A stretch of 37,142 nucleotides of DNA from Sporichthya brevicatena (GCF_039525035.1 NZ_BAAAHE010000008.1:47475-84616); one strand, 5' to 3'. Positions 9,414 through 17,748 are shown, counted from the first letter of the stretch. The notes: generated by a model from the letters alone, not told the origin. Numbers and translations are program-made.

Positions 9414-11534
9414 TCAGAACAGCGGGCCGATCCCGCCGGGGCCGTCGTCGTCGTCGTTGCCGCCGGGGAACAGGCCGCCGCCGCCGGGGGTGCTGCGGCG
9501 CTCGGGGAGGCGGAACTCCACCGCGCGCCAGGTGCTGAACCCGGTGTGGACCATGCCGAGCAGGGCGTAGTGCCCGTCGGGCAGCGCGATCAGGCAGAAG
9601 CGGTCGCCGTGCTGGAGACCGTCCTGCGGCGGCCAGTCGTCGAAGTCGTCGAGGGCCTGCTCGGGCCAGTTCGAGTTCGGCGCGGTCGACGGGCCGTAGC
9701 AGGTCGCCTCACCGAACGGCGTCTGCCGGTGGGCCGCGATCATCGCGGAGATGATCTCCGGCGGCGCGAGCTTGCGGACCTCGGCGCCGGAGCGGCCGGC
9801 CCGGATCTTCTCCAGCAGCTTCCCGACCGGACCGGTGACGTTGAAGCTCTTCAGCGCACCGGCGCGCAGGCCGAGGTTGGAGTCGAAGGTGAAGCTGGCC
9901 TCTGCGTCGACGACGGTCTCGACCGTCGACGGCTCCTCGGTCGTCCGCCAGCGCATGATGGCCTGGCCGCGGCTGACCTGGACGTTGTAGATCTCGTTGA
10001 TCGGACGCCCGGTCACGTCGGCGAGGTTGATCGAGCCGAGCAGACGCGCGCCGCTGTCGTAGGCGACGACGACGTCCGCGCCCGGTCCGGCGGCGGTCGA
10101 GCACTTCAGCACCGCGACGGTGTCGGCGACGCCGTCGCCGGTCAGGTCGCCGAACGTGGTGAAGTCCTGGAAGCGGTCCGGGTACAGCGTCGAGGCCAGG
10201 GCGACCTCGCCGTTGCCGGGCGCGATGCCCGGCAGGCGGCCACCGGCCAGCGTCCCCGCCGGGTGCCCGCACACCGACGGGACGGCGAGCGACTCGAGCT
10301 CACGCAGGTCCAGCGGCTGGCGGTTGCGGATCTCGTTGGTGAGCAGCTCGCGGATGCGGTCCGCGAACTGCGAGACGCGCGGCAGGCTCGGCGCGAAGCA
10401 CGGCCGGATCGTCGACGGGAACGGCCAGGCCGCGCCCTGCGCCCCGATCTCCGCGAGGCGGATACCCGCGCTCTGCGCCGGCGTCCCGAACGCGTCGAGC
10501 GTGAACCGGCAGGACGCACGCAGCTGCGAGAGGGCCTGGATCGTCGTCGACGCCGTCGAGGAGACCAGGTCGCCGAGGGGGATGTCGTTGGCGCGGAAGG
10601 GCTTGAGCCCGAACCACCCGAGGTTCGTCGCGTTCACGACGACGTCGCCGGCGAACGCGTGGACCCGGACGGTGTTCGGGTACGGCCGCAGCGCGAGGTG
10701 CTGGGGCGACTGGCCGCGGAACGCCTCGCCGCCGGCCCGGGCGAACGCGCCGGCCTGGACGGGGAGGAAGCCGCACGGGGCCTGCTCGGTGAACACGGCC
10801 GGCTTGAGCGCCCGGCACGCGCTGACCAGCAGCCGCAGCACGGTGCGCGGCTCGGACGCGGTCGCGCCGACGCCGGTGTTCAGGAGCTCGGCGAGCTGCG
10901 AGCCGGTCTGCGGCGACCCGTAACCGATGACGGTGGTGACCTGCGACCCGCGGTCGCGGCCCTCGACCTGTCCCCCCACCGCCCAGCGCGCGGCGAGGCC
11001 GCCGACGCCGTGCGTGATGAGGATGGCCTTCTGCCCGAGCGCGCTGGTGACGCAGTCGATCGCGTCGCCGAGCGCCGGGCCGATGCCCGGGTCGTCGACC
11101 CAGTTCCCGGCGCTGGCGCGGTAGTCGAAGGTGTAGACGGCGGCGCCCGGGATCTGCTGCAGCTGCCCGATCAACGACGCGCGCGGCGCGGCCGGCGCCG
11201 GACCGCCGGCGCCCATGTCGATCGGGTGCGAGAAGTCGCCGGTGCGCGAGTCGTCGTGCTTCGCGCGGCCGTGGTAGTCCGGGACCATGATGATCGGCAC
11301 GTAGACCCCGCGCCGGTCGGCCTTCTGCTGGATCGGCTGGCCCGTGTCGGTGACGTCGGTCTTGAGCACCGGCGCCAGTTCGACCTGGCCGCACGGGACC
11401 TGCCGCGGCGGCGCAGCCGTCGCGGTCTCCGGCGCGGCGATCGTGACCAGCGGCATCGCCAGCGTCGCGGCGACGGCGACCCCGAGGGGACGGCGCCACC
11501 GACGGGGGGTGGTGGTCCTGCGGAAGAGCGTCAC
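9414..11534 (-). CDS. Secreted alpha/beta-hydrolase (lipase/PGAP1-like) protein lacking the nucleophile serine
   Basis: Exported 706-aa protein. An Arg-rich n-region (RRTTTPRRWRRP) and a hydrophobic core end at a likely signal-peptidase site near ATATAAPP (residues about 38-43). The first half looks like a lipase/esterase fold: VPIIMVPDYHG, AAVYTFDYRASAGNWVDD, then the nucleophile-elbow position ILITHGVGGLAARW. In active relatives this elbow reads xHSxGG; here residue 176 is Gly (codon GGC), so the usual serine is absent. A later segment (TFGDLTGDGVADTVAV) resembles an FG-GAP-like calcium loop, and the C-terminus is Gly/Asp-rich. The GTG start has GGAGG 6-7 nt upstream and overlaps the previous gene's stop by 4 nt, so translation is probably coupled. 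It may be a binding or structural pseudoenzyme; an alternative nucleophile is possible. Confidence 0.78.
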   Translation of the reverse strand: MTLFRRTTTPRRWRRPLGVAVAATLAMPLVTIAAPETATAAPPRQVPCGQVELAPVLKTDVTDTGQPIQQKADRRGVYVPIIMVPDYHGRAKHDDSRTGDFSHPIDMGAGGPAPAAPRASLIGQLQQIPGAAVYTFDYRASAGNWVDDPGIGPALGDAIDCVTSALGQKAILITHGVGGLAARWAVGGQVEGRDRGSQVTTVIGYGSPQTGSQLAELLNTGVGATASEPRTVLRLLVSACRALKPAVFTEQAPCGFLPVQAGAFARAGGEAFRGQSPQHLALRPYPNTVRVHAFAGDVVVNATNLGWFGLKPFRANDIPLGDLVSSTASTTIQALSQLRASCRFTLDAFGTPAQSAGIRLAEIGAQGAAWPFPSTIRPCFAPSLPRVSQFADRIRELLTNEIRNRQPLDLRELESLAVPSVCGHPAGTLAGGRLPGIAPGNGEVALASTLYPDRFQDFTTFGDLTGDGVADTVAVLKCSTAAGPGADVVVAYDSGARLLGSINLADVTGRPINEIYNVQVSRGQAIMRWRTTEEPSTVETVVDAEASFTFDSNLGLRAGALKSFNVTGPVGKLLEKIRAGRSGAEVRKLAPPEIISAMIAAHRQTPFGEATCYGPSTAPNSNWPEQALDDFDDWPPQDGLQHGDRFCLIALPDGHYALLGMVHTGFSTWRAVEFRLPERRSTPGGGGLFPGGNDDDDGPGGIGPLF

Positions 11535-12178
11535 TGTCCGCCTCCGGGTGCGGCGGGCTGCTGCTGGGCGGGTGCGGGCTGGGTCCCCTGGGGTTGGGTT
11601 CCCTGGGGCTGGCCGGACTGCGCCGGGGCGCCCGGCGGGATGACGCCGGCCCCGGAGGACGGGATCGTCGCGCCGCCCGGCGGGACCTGGGCGACCCCCG
11701 GCGGGTTCGCGGCCGGGGCCTGGCCGGGCTCAGCCGGGGTGGAGCCGGCGTTGGCCGGGTTCATCGGCACGGTGCCGACGACCTTCCAGCCGGACTGCTC
11801 CTTCACCATGACCGCGGTGTACGTGACCGCCGGCTGGCCGGGGCTGGTGACGGTGACCGTCATCGTGCCGCCGCCGAGGCCGTCGGGCTGCCAGGTCGCG
11901 GGGTTGGCCGAGACCGTGGACCCGGCCGGGACCGCCTCGCGGGCGCGACCACCGATCGCCGACCGGACGTCCGAGGCAACGAGGTTCGCCGGGTCGTCCG
12001 CCAGCTTGCCGAGGGCCTCCGCCACCGCGGCGGCCTCCTCCAGGCCGGGCTTGTTGCCCGAATTGTCCGATCCGTTGCCGCCGCCGCCCGAGACGGCGAG
12101 GGTGACCCCCGCCCCCAGGACGACCGCTGCGACCACTCCCGCGGTGATCAACTGCGGCCTGCTCAGCTGCTTCAACAC
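11531..12178 (-). CDS. Membrane-anchored Pro/Gly/Gln-rich hypothetical protein
   Basis: I recognise no named domain. There is a short basic N-terminus, one transmembrane helix (LITAGVVAAVVLGAGVTLAV), a Gly/Ser/Asn linker and an exported region of about 100 residues. That region has a small alpha+beta pattern (VTVTSPGQPAVTYTAVMVKEQ, WKVVGTVPMN) like the conserved globular domains of many actinobacterial secreted proteins. A low-complexity Pro/Gly/Gln tail (PQGTQPQGTQPAPAQQQ) follows. I chose the GTG at 12178 because AGGAG lies 4 nt upstream; an ATG at 12208 would add ten residues but has almost no spacer after its GGAGA. The stop overlaps the start of the hydrolase-like gene (GTGA), so the two proteins are probably made together and act outside the membrane. 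Confidence 0.72.
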   Translation of the reverse strand: MLKQLSRPQLITAGVVAAVVLGAGVTLAVSGGGGNGSDNSGNKPGLEEAAAVAEALGKLADDPANLVASDVRSAIGGRAREAVPAGSTVSANPATWQPDGLGGGTMTVTVTSPGQPAVTYTAVMVKEQSGWKVVGTVPMNPANAGSTPAEPGQAPAANPPGVAQVPPGGATIPSSGAGVIPPGAPAQSGQPQGTQPQGTQPAPAQQQPAAPGGGQ

Positions 12179-12310
12179 CGAACTCCTGCTCGCGGACGAA
12201 GCCCCCATTCTCCACAGGGCGATCGGCCCGGTCCGCGCCCGTGCACCAATTGAGACCTCCGGTCACCCGGCCGGGTGGTCACCGGTCGGGCGATTCCGGG
12301 CGCGATGGGC

Positions 12311-12323
12311 AAGACTGCACCCG
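12311..12323 (+). promoter_or_regulatory. Weak leaderless -10 box
   Basis: AAGACT (12311-12316) lies 7 nt before the ATG at 12324, and no ribosome site is visible. The first base departs from TAnnnT. Confidence 0.35.
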
Positions 12324-12941
12324 ATGGACAGCCTCGACGACGTCGTCTCCCGGCTCGAGTCGGCGCTGGGATCGCCGTGGGGGCTGCTCGTCATCCTGGC
12401 CGTCTGCATCGTCGACGGCTTCTTCCCCGTGGTCCCGAGCGAGACGCTGGTGATCTCCGGCGGCGTGCTCGCGGCGCAGGACGAACTGCCGCTGAGCGGA
12501 GTCATGGCCGTCGCCCTGATCGGGGCGATCACCGGGGACCACATCTCGTACCTGATCGGACGCAAGGTCGGGAAGCCGTTCGTCGACCGGCTCGCCCGGC
12601 GGCCCGGCATCGCGAAGCTCCGTGACAACGCGCAGGCCCAGCTGGGCAAACGCGGCGGGCCGGCGCTGATCGTGCTGCGGTTCGTCCCGGGCGGGCGGAC
12701 GATCAGCACGGCGCTGTCCGGGATCCTGCACTTCCCGCTGCGCAAGTTCACCCCGTACGTCTGTGCCGGCGGTGTGCTGTGGGCGCTGCAGGCCAGCCTG
12801 CTCGGGTTCTTCGCCGGCAACCTCATCCACGACAACTACCTGCTGGCGGTCACGGTCGGGATCGTGGCGTCCGTCGTCCTGGCGCTGGGCATCGAGTTCA
12901 CGCGCCACAAGCTCCTCGCCCGGCGCCGTCGCGCGGCATAG
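12324..12941 (+). CDS. DedA/VTT family membrane protein
   Basis: DedA-family proteins are membrane proteins linked to lipid-carrier (undecaprenyl phosphate) or phospholipid translocation and to proton-motive-force homeostasis. The 205-aa product has the family's features: an early VDGFFPVVPSETLVISGG re-entrant segment, GAITGDHISYLIGRKVG, the signature LRFVPGGRTISTALSG (R-F-x-P-G-x-R) and hydrophobic C-terminal helices before a basic tail (RHKLLARRRRAA). Length is typical. The ATG at 12324 is preceded by an AAGACT -10-like box at 7 nt. It lies head-to-head with the membrane-anchored Pro/Gly-rich gene across about 145 bp. Which substrate it flips cannot be told from sequence. Confidence 0.92.
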   Translation: MDSLDDVVSRLESALGSPWGLLVILAVCIVDGFFPVVPSETLVISGGVLAAQDELPLSGVMAVALIGAITGDHISYLIGRKVGKPFVDRLARRPGIAKLRDNAQAQLGKRGGPALIVLRFVPGGRTISTALSGILHFPLRKFTPYVCAGGVLWALQASLLGFFAGNLIHDNYLLAVTVGIVASVVLALGIEFTRHKLLARRRRAA

Positions 12942-13032
12942 CGTGGGCTTGCTCACACCCCACCGGACGCGGTAGAACGGCGTCCTGAATTTCTGACACG
13001 CCATCGTTCCCGAATCCCGGCGGGAGACTCCG

Positions 13033-14292
13033 GTGACCACGACGCTGCGCCCGTACGACCCGCTCGACATCTCCAGCCTCGCCTTCTGGGGTAAGACCCC
13101 GGCCGAGCGCGAACCGGCCTTCGACGAACTGCGGCGCGAGCGGCCCCTGTCGTGGCACCGCCCGGTCGAGACCGAACTGATCCCGGACGAGGACGACCCC
13201 GGCTTCTGGGCCCTGGTCACCCACGCCGACGTGACGGCCGTCAGTCGCGACGCCGAGACGTGGGGCTCGGGCATGGAGTTCGGCGGCGTGATGATGGAGA
13301 ACGTCCCCGAGGACATCATCGAGATGGCGCACTCGATCCTCTCGATGGACGACCCCCGCCACGGCCGCCTGCGCATGATCATCTCCTCGGTCTTCACGCC
13401 CCGGCGGGTCAAGCTGATCGAGGACCAGATCGCCGCGCAGGCCGCCGCGATCGTCGACGACCTCGGTCCGTCGGGCGAGGTCAACTTCGTCTCCGCCGTC
13501 TCCGCGCGACTGCCCATGTGGACGATCTCGGAGATGATCGGCGTCCCGCCCGAGGACCGGCAGACCTTCACCGACGCCGCGAACGCCATGGTCGCCTGGA
13601 ACGACGAGGAGTACCTCGCCGGGCGCGACGGACTCCAGTTGCTGTTCGACTCGCTGATGACGCTGCACGGCGGCGCGTACCGGATGGCCGAGGAACGCGC
13701 CGAGAACCCGCGCGACGACCTCATCACCGCCCTCGTCCAGGCCGAGGTCGACGGCCAGAAGTTGACGCCCGAGGAGATCGCCGCGTTCTTCGTCCTGCTC
13801 TCGGTCGCGGGCAACGACACCACGCGCCAGACGACGACGCACGGCCTGCTCGCCCTGCACCGCCACCCGGAGCAGTGCGAGTACCTGATGGCGGACTTCG
13901 AGGGCCGCATCGACCGCGCGATCGACGAGTTCCTGCGGTGGGGCACACCGGTGCTGACCTTCAAGCGCACCGCGCGCAAGGACACCGAGATCCGCGGCCG
14001 GCACATCGCGGCCGGGGAGAAGGCGGTGCTCTTCTACCAGTCGGCGAACCGCGACGAGGCGGTCTTCGCCGACCCCTACCGCTTCGACCTCACGCGCGAC
14101 CCGAACCCGCACGTCGCGTTCGGGGGCGGTGGTCCGCACTTCTGCCTCGGCGCCAGCCTGGCCCGGGTGCAACTGCGCGCGATCTTCCACCAGGTGCTGC
14201 ATCGGCTGCCCAACCTCGAGGTGATCGGGGAACCGGTGTTCCTCCGCGGCAACTTCATCCACGGCATCAAGCGCCTGCCGGTCCGGTACTGA
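13033..14292 (+). CDS. Cytochrome P450
   Basis: Class I bacterial P450 (419 aa), soluble, expected to hydroxylate or otherwise oxidise a hydrophobic substrate using electrons from ferredoxin/ferredoxin reductase; no redox partner is encoded nearby. The I-helix oxygen-activation motif is AGNDTT at residues 259-264, the K-helix ExxR is E299-R302, and the heme loop FGGGGPHFCLGASLAR has the ligand Cys371. The N-terminal MDDPRHGRLR and VFTPRRV segments are also typical. It resembles the steroid/fatty-acid P450 group common in mycobacteria and relatives, but the CYP family cannot be assigned by eye. The GTG start has GGGAGA 5 nt upstream. A weak TTGCTC/TAGAAC pair at 12949-12978 may be the promoter. 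Confidence 0.94.
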   Translation: MTTTLRPYDPLDISSLAFWGKTPAEREPAFDELRRERPLSWHRPVETELIPDEDDPGFWALVTHADVTAVSRDAETWGSGMEFGGVMMENVPEDIIEMAHSILSMDDPRHGRLRMIISSVFTPRRVKLIEDQIAAQAAAIVDDLGPSGEVNFVSAVSARLPMWTISEMIGVPPEDRQTFTDAANAMVAWNDEEYLAGRDGLQLLFDSLMTLHGGAYRMAEERAENPRDDLITALVQAEVDGQKLTPEEIAAFFVLLSVAGNDTTRQTTTHGLLALHRHPEQCEYLMADFEGRIDRAIDEFLRWGTPVLTFKRTARKDTEIRGRHIAAGEKAVLFYQSANRDEAVFADPYRFDLTRDPNPHVAFGGGGPHFCLGASLARVQLRAIFHQVLHRLPNLEVIGEPVFLRGNFIHGIKRLPVRY

Positions 14293-14314
14293 CGCCCGCC
14301 CGGCCGGCGTCCGC

Positions 14315-14326
14315 CACACTGAGCGC
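14315..14326 (+). promoter_or_regulatory. Leaderless -10 box of the histidine kinase
   Basis: CACACT (14315-14320), then 6 nt, then the GTG at 14327. Confidence 0.45.
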
Positions 14327-16573
14327 GTGAGCGACGACGGGGAGCTGCGGCAGCGCGTGCTGCGTGCGTCGATGGACGCGCTCGACGGCTTCGCCGTCCT
14401 CGTCTACGACCGCGACCTCCGGGTGCTCGACACCTACGGCGGTGCCTTCGTCCGGCACGGTTACGACCCCGTCGCGATGGTTGGTCGCCCGGCGGCCGAG
14501 GCGTTGCTGCCCGCGGTGTGGGAGCCCCTGGCGGACCGGATCCGCCGGTCGGTGGACGGCGAGCGGTTCACGGTCGACCGGATCGCCCAGGACGACATCG
14601 CGGTCTACGAGGTGACGATCGGGCCGGTCGAGCTCGACGGGGAGATCGTCGGCGGGTCGCTCGTGGCCCGCGAGGTCTCCGAGCTCCGCAGCGCCCAGGC
14701 CGGCCGCGCCCAGGACGACGAGCTGCGGCGGCAGTGGCAGCTCAGCTTCGAGGTGACGAAGCGCGGGATCATGTTCACCGACCCCCACACCGACGTCATC
14801 ACCCGCGTCAACGCGGCTTTCGCCGCGGACCACGGCGGCCGGCCCGAGGACTTCGCCGGTAAACCGCTGGCCGAGGTCTTCAGCCCCGCCGCCCGCGACC
14901 GGGTCGCCGAGCTCGCGGACTTCGTCAACCGCGAGGGCTACCTGCGCTACGAGACCGAGCACATGCGGCTCGACGGCTCGGTGTTCCCGGTCGAGACCGA
15001 GGTCGTCGCCGCGCGCGCCGAGGACGGACGGCTGCTCTACCGCGTCGCTTACGTCGATGATCTGACGGAGCGTAAGGCGCGCGAGGCGTCGGAGCGTCAG
15101 GCCGTCTCGATGTTCACCACTGCGCTCGACAAGGCCCAGATCGGTATGTGCCTGATCGGCCTCGAGGGCCAGTTCCTGCGGGTCAACGAGGCGTTGTGCC
15201 GGCTGGCCGGGCGCAGTGAGGACGAGTTGCTCGGCCTGACCTTCCAGGAGCTCACGCACCCGGACGACCTCGATCGTGACCTGACGCTCCTTCAGGAGAC
15301 GAAGGACGGTCTCCGGACCGGCTACGAGATCGAGAAGCGGTACCTGCGCCCGGACGGCGAGGTGATCGAGGCCCGGCTCTCGGTCGCGCTGGTCCGGGAC
15401 GGGGAGGGTCGTCCGCTGCACCTCGTGTGCCAGATCGTCGACCTCACCGAGCACGCGCGGCTGGAGGAGCAGCTGGAGGCGTCGATCCGGATCGCGCGGG
15501 ACCTGCTCTCCGACGTCAGCGAGGACTCGCTGCAGCACATCGCGGCCGAGGCGGCGGCGATCGCGCGCGCCGACCGGGTGCTCGCCCTGCTCCCGACGCG
15601 CGACCCCGAGCACCTGCGCGTCGCCGTCGCGGTCGGTGCGGACGTGCAGGACCTGACCGGCACCTTCGTCCCCCTGACGGGGACGATCAGCGGCGAGGTC
15701 GCCCGGACCGGCACTCCGCGCGTGCTCGGGGAGACCGAGGCGACGGCGGCCGCGGCGTCCGAGGTGCACTTCGCGCCGGACGGCGGCCTCGGGCCCAGCA
15801 TGGTGATCCCGCTGCTTGGGGAGCGTGGGTCCCGCGGGGTGCTCGCCGTCGGCCGGGACCGGGGGCGCCCGCCGTTCACCGGCGTCGAGGTCGAGCTCGT
15901 GAAGGCGTTCGCCCAGCAGGCGGCCGTCGCGCTCGAACTCGCCGACGCCCGCGAGCTCGCCCAGCACCTCGAGCTGCTCGAGGATCGCGACCGCATTGCC
16001 CGCGACCTCCACGACCACGTCATTCAGCGCCTGTTCGCCGCCGGTCTCACCCTGCAGGCGATGGCCGCCGGGATGGACGAGGAGCGGGCCGAGCGGATCG
16101 GTCGTTGCATCGAGGACATCGACGAGACGATCACCCAGATCCGCTCGGCGATCTACGGTCTGCGCACGCCCCTCGGTCCGACCGTGAGCTCGACCCGTGA
16201 GCGGATTCTCGGCGTCCTGTCCGACGTCACGCCCCTGCTGCCCGCGGCGCCCGTCGTGCAGTTCGCCGGCCCGCTCGACGTGATGCCGCCCGACGACCTC
16301 GTCGACGACCTGGTCGCGGTGCTGCGCGAGGCGCTCACCAACGTCGCCCGGCACGCGCAGGCGCGGACGGTGCACGTGCTCGTCGCCGCGGTCATCGACA
16401 CGCGGACGCTCACCGTCGAGATCGTCGACGACGGCGTCGGCCTCGGCGACTCGACCCGGCGCAGCGGTCTGGCCAATCTGCGCAAGCGCGCCGAGGGGCG
16501 CGGCGGAACGTTCGAGGTGACCGCACCGGAGGCCGGGGGGACCCGGCTGGTGTGGGCCGTCCCGATCCCCTGA
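14327..16573 (+). CDS. Cytosolic multi-PAS/GAF sensor histidine kinase (NarX/DevS-type)
   Basis: Two-component sensor kinase of 748 aa with no transmembrane segment, so probably a cytoplasmic sensor of redox, gas or a small ligand. Domain order: PAS at about 10-115, PAS at about 130-250 (DPHTDVITRVNAAFAADHGG), PAS at about 255-375 (LRVNEALCRLAGRSEDELLG) followed by a PAC-like segment, GAF at about 390-540, a HisKA_3 dimerisation helix with phosphoacceptor His562 in IARDLHDHVIQRLF, and an HATPase_c domain with the N-box REALTNVARHA and G-box VDDGVGLGD. The kinase core matches the NarX/DevS class, which normally pairs with a LuxR-type response regulator. None is encoded in this window, so it is an orphan here. 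The GAF domain shows no clear heme-ligand signature. The phosphatase gene follows after 14 nt. Confidence 0.93.
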   Translation: MSDDGELRQRVLRASMDALDGFAVLVYDRDLRVLDTYGGAFVRHGYDPVAMVGRPAAEALLPAVWEPLADRIRRSVDGERFTVDRIAQDDIAVYEVTIGPVELDGEIVGGSLVAREVSELRSAQAGRAQDDELRRQWQLSFEVTKRGIMFTDPHTDVITRVNAAFAADHGGRPEDFAGKPLAEVFSPAARDRVAELADFVNREGYLRYETEHMRLDGSVFPVETEVVAARAEDGRLLYRVAYVDDLTERKAREASERQAVSMFTTALDKAQIGMCLIGLEGQFLRVNEALCRLAGRSEDELLGLTFQELTHPDDLDRDLTLLQETKDGLRTGYEIEKRYLRPDGEVIEARLSVALVRDGEGRPLHLVCQIVDLTEHARLEEQLEASIRIARDLLSDVSEDSLQHIAAEAAAIARADRVLALLPTRDPEHLRVAVAVGADVQDLTGTFVPLTGTISGEVARTGTPRVLGETEATAAAASEVHFAPDGGLGPSMVIPLLGERGSRGVLAVGRDRGRPPFTGVEVELVKAFAQQAAVALELADARELAQHLELLEDRDRIARDLHDHVIQRLFAAGLTLQAMAAGMDEERAERIGRCIEDIDETITQIRSAIYGLRTPLGPTVSSTRERILGVLSDVTPLLPAAPVVQFAGPLDVMPPDDLVDDLVAVLREALTNVARHAQARTVHVLVAAVIDTRTLTVEIVDDGVGLGDSTRRSGLANLRKRAEGRGGTFEVTAPEAGGTRLVWAVPIP

Positions 16574-16575
16574 CG

Positions 16576-16587
16576 CATGCTGGAGTC
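16576..16587 (+). promoter_or_regulatory. Possible leaderless -10 box
   Basis: CATGCT (16576-16581) lies 6 nt before the ATG at 16588. GGAG in the spacer could instead act as a close ribosome site. Confidence 0.3.
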
Positions 16588-17322
16588 ATGAGCGCGGACA
16601 CCCGATTCCTGGCCGCGGAGGGACTGCACAACCTCCGGGACGTCGGCGGCTACCCGACGGCGGGCGGCGGCCGCATACGCGCCGGGCTCCTGCTGCGCGG
16701 GGGAGCGCTGGGGGAGCTGACGACCGCGGCGCACCCGATGCTGCTCGAACTCGGGCTGCGCACGGTCATCGACCTGCGCGAGGACAAGGAGCTGGTGGGG
16801 CTGCCGGACTCCGTGCTTCCGGACGGGCTCGCGCTGCACCGCAACCCGCTCTACCGCGGCCGCATCCGCCTCGGCGAGATCGACGACCTCGCCGAGCTCT
16901 ACACGCAGATCCTCGAGCGCTGCGCGGACCAGGTCGTCGCCGCGATCGAGGTGCTCGCGGGCGAAGGCGCACTGCCCGCGCTCGTGCACTGCAGTGCCGG
17001 CAAGGACCGCACCGGTCTGATCGTCGGGGTGCTGCTCTCCGCCCTCGGGGTCCCGGACGACGTGGTGGCCGTGGACTACGCGCGGTCGGAGGAGGCCTAC
17101 GTCGGCGAGCTGCGCGAGCGCACCATGCGGAAGGGCATCGCCCTCGGGGCGAGGGAGGACCGCATGGAGGAGCTGATGAGCTGCCCGCCGGAACTGATGC
17201 ATGCCGTCCTCGCCGACCTGCGCACCGCGCACGGCAGCGCCGAGGGCTACCTCGTCGCCGGCGGTCTGCGGGCGGAGTCGCTCGCGGCCCTGCGCGAGCG
17301 GATGGTCGAACGGGCTTCCTGA
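16588..17322 (+). CDS. Tyrosine/dual-specificity phosphatase (Y_phosphatase3, MptpB-like)
   Basis: Cysteine-based phosphatase of 244 aa. The active-site loop is HCSAGKDRTG with nucleophile Cys135 and phosphate-binding Arg141, the exact form of the atypical bacterial phosphatases related to mycobacterial PtpB, which hydrolyse phosphotyrosine and phosphoinositides. The N-terminal NLRDVGGYPTAGGGRIRAGLLLRGG and VIDLREDKEL are the standard entry strands of the family. No signal peptide is visible, so action is probably cytoplasmic unless secreted by a non-classical route. It starts 14 nt after the kinase gene and could be co-transcribed or use its own leaderless promoter. Its stop codon lies in a small palindrome shared with the convergent small gene. 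Confidence 0.9.
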   Translation: MSADTRFLAAEGLHNLRDVGGYPTAGGGRIRAGLLLRGGALGELTTAAHPMLLELGLRTVIDLREDKELVGLPDSVLPDGLALHRNPLYRGRIRLGEIDDLAELYTQILERCADQVVAAIEVLAGEGALPALVHCSAGKDRTGLIVGVLLSALGVPDDVVAVDYARSEEAYVGELRERTMRKGIALGAREDRMEELMSCPPELMHAVLADLRTAHGSAEGYLVAGGLRAESLAALRERMVERAS

Positions 17323-17334
17323 CGCTGCGTCAGG
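17318..17334. terminator. 17-bp palindrome containing both convergent stop codons
   Basis: CCTGACG-CTG-CGTCAGG. The TGA of the phosphatase gene (17320-17322) lies in the left arm and the reverse TGA of the 89-aa gene (17330-17332) in the right arm; only 7 nt separate the genes. The stem is short and has no T-run, so terminator activity is uncertain. Confidence 0.4.
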
Positions 17335-17599
17335 CGTCGACGGCATCCTCGTCGAGGACGTCCAGCAGCAGCGGGCGGGTGCCGGTGTGGAGAAAGGCGC
17401 GGTCGTTGAACGCCGCGACGGCTTCGGCGAGTTGCTGGTTGCGCTCGGTCAGGGCCGGGAGCTCAGCGCTCTCGCCGTGCATGCTCACGACGTCGTCGGT
17501 GTAGCTGCGGATCGTCTCGATGAGCTGGATCGCCGCGGCCACGATCTCCTGCGCGCTCTGCTCGGAGTACTGCTCGACGTTGTCCCAGACGTCGTCCAT
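17330..17599 (-). CDS. Small acidic hypothetical protein (89 aa)
   Basis: I do not recognise a family. The product is acidic and probably all-helical. A long amphipathic helix (QSAQEIVAAAIQLIETIRSYTDDVVSM) is followed by a second (ALTERNQQLAEAVAAFNDRAFL) and an acidic C-terminus rich in Leu/Asp (LLLDVLDEDAVDA). No signal peptide or membrane segment is present. It is very likely a real gene: codon usage is typical and a textbook TAGCCT -10 box lies exactly 6 nt before the ATG at 17599. The coiled-coil-like helices suggest a dimeric or partner-binding protein. It is convergent with the phosphatase gene. Confidence 0.75.
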   Translation of the reverse strand: MDDVWDNVEQYSEQSAQEIVAAAIQLIETIRSYTDDVVSMHGESAELPALTERNQQLAEAVAAFNDRAFLHTGTRPLLLDVLDEDAVDA

Positions 17600-17611
17600 G
17601 ACCTCAGGCTA
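17600..17611 (-). promoter_or_regulatory. Leaderless -10 box of the 89-aa gene
   Basis: TAGCCT (17606-17611, minus strand) lies 6 nt from the ATG. It is identical to the boxes at 8522 and 31774. Confidence 0.6.
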
Positions 17612-17748
17612 TGCCGTCTCCCTGTGCGGCTTCCCCGGATCGGCCGACCCGCCAACCGGGTGACAGCACCCGGCGATGGCCGAACCCCGTGCCTACGCTG
17701 TCCGATCAGGGCGGTTCGCGGGGATTCGGGCCGCAGTCGGAGGTCGCG

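Noticed and set aside
10990-11035. A frameshift or decayed lipase explaining the missing serine
   Set aside because: The reading frame is open for 706 codons with normal codon use, and the residues on both sides of the elbow match the family, so a single substitution is the simpler explanation.
9546-12941. A 1131-residue open frame on the plus strand, antisense to the hydrolase-like gene
   Set aside because: It is the complement of two well-supported minus-strand genes; its sequence is Arg/Asp/Val-rich low complexity typical of GC-rich shadow frames. Only the final part (12324-12941, DedA) is a real gene.
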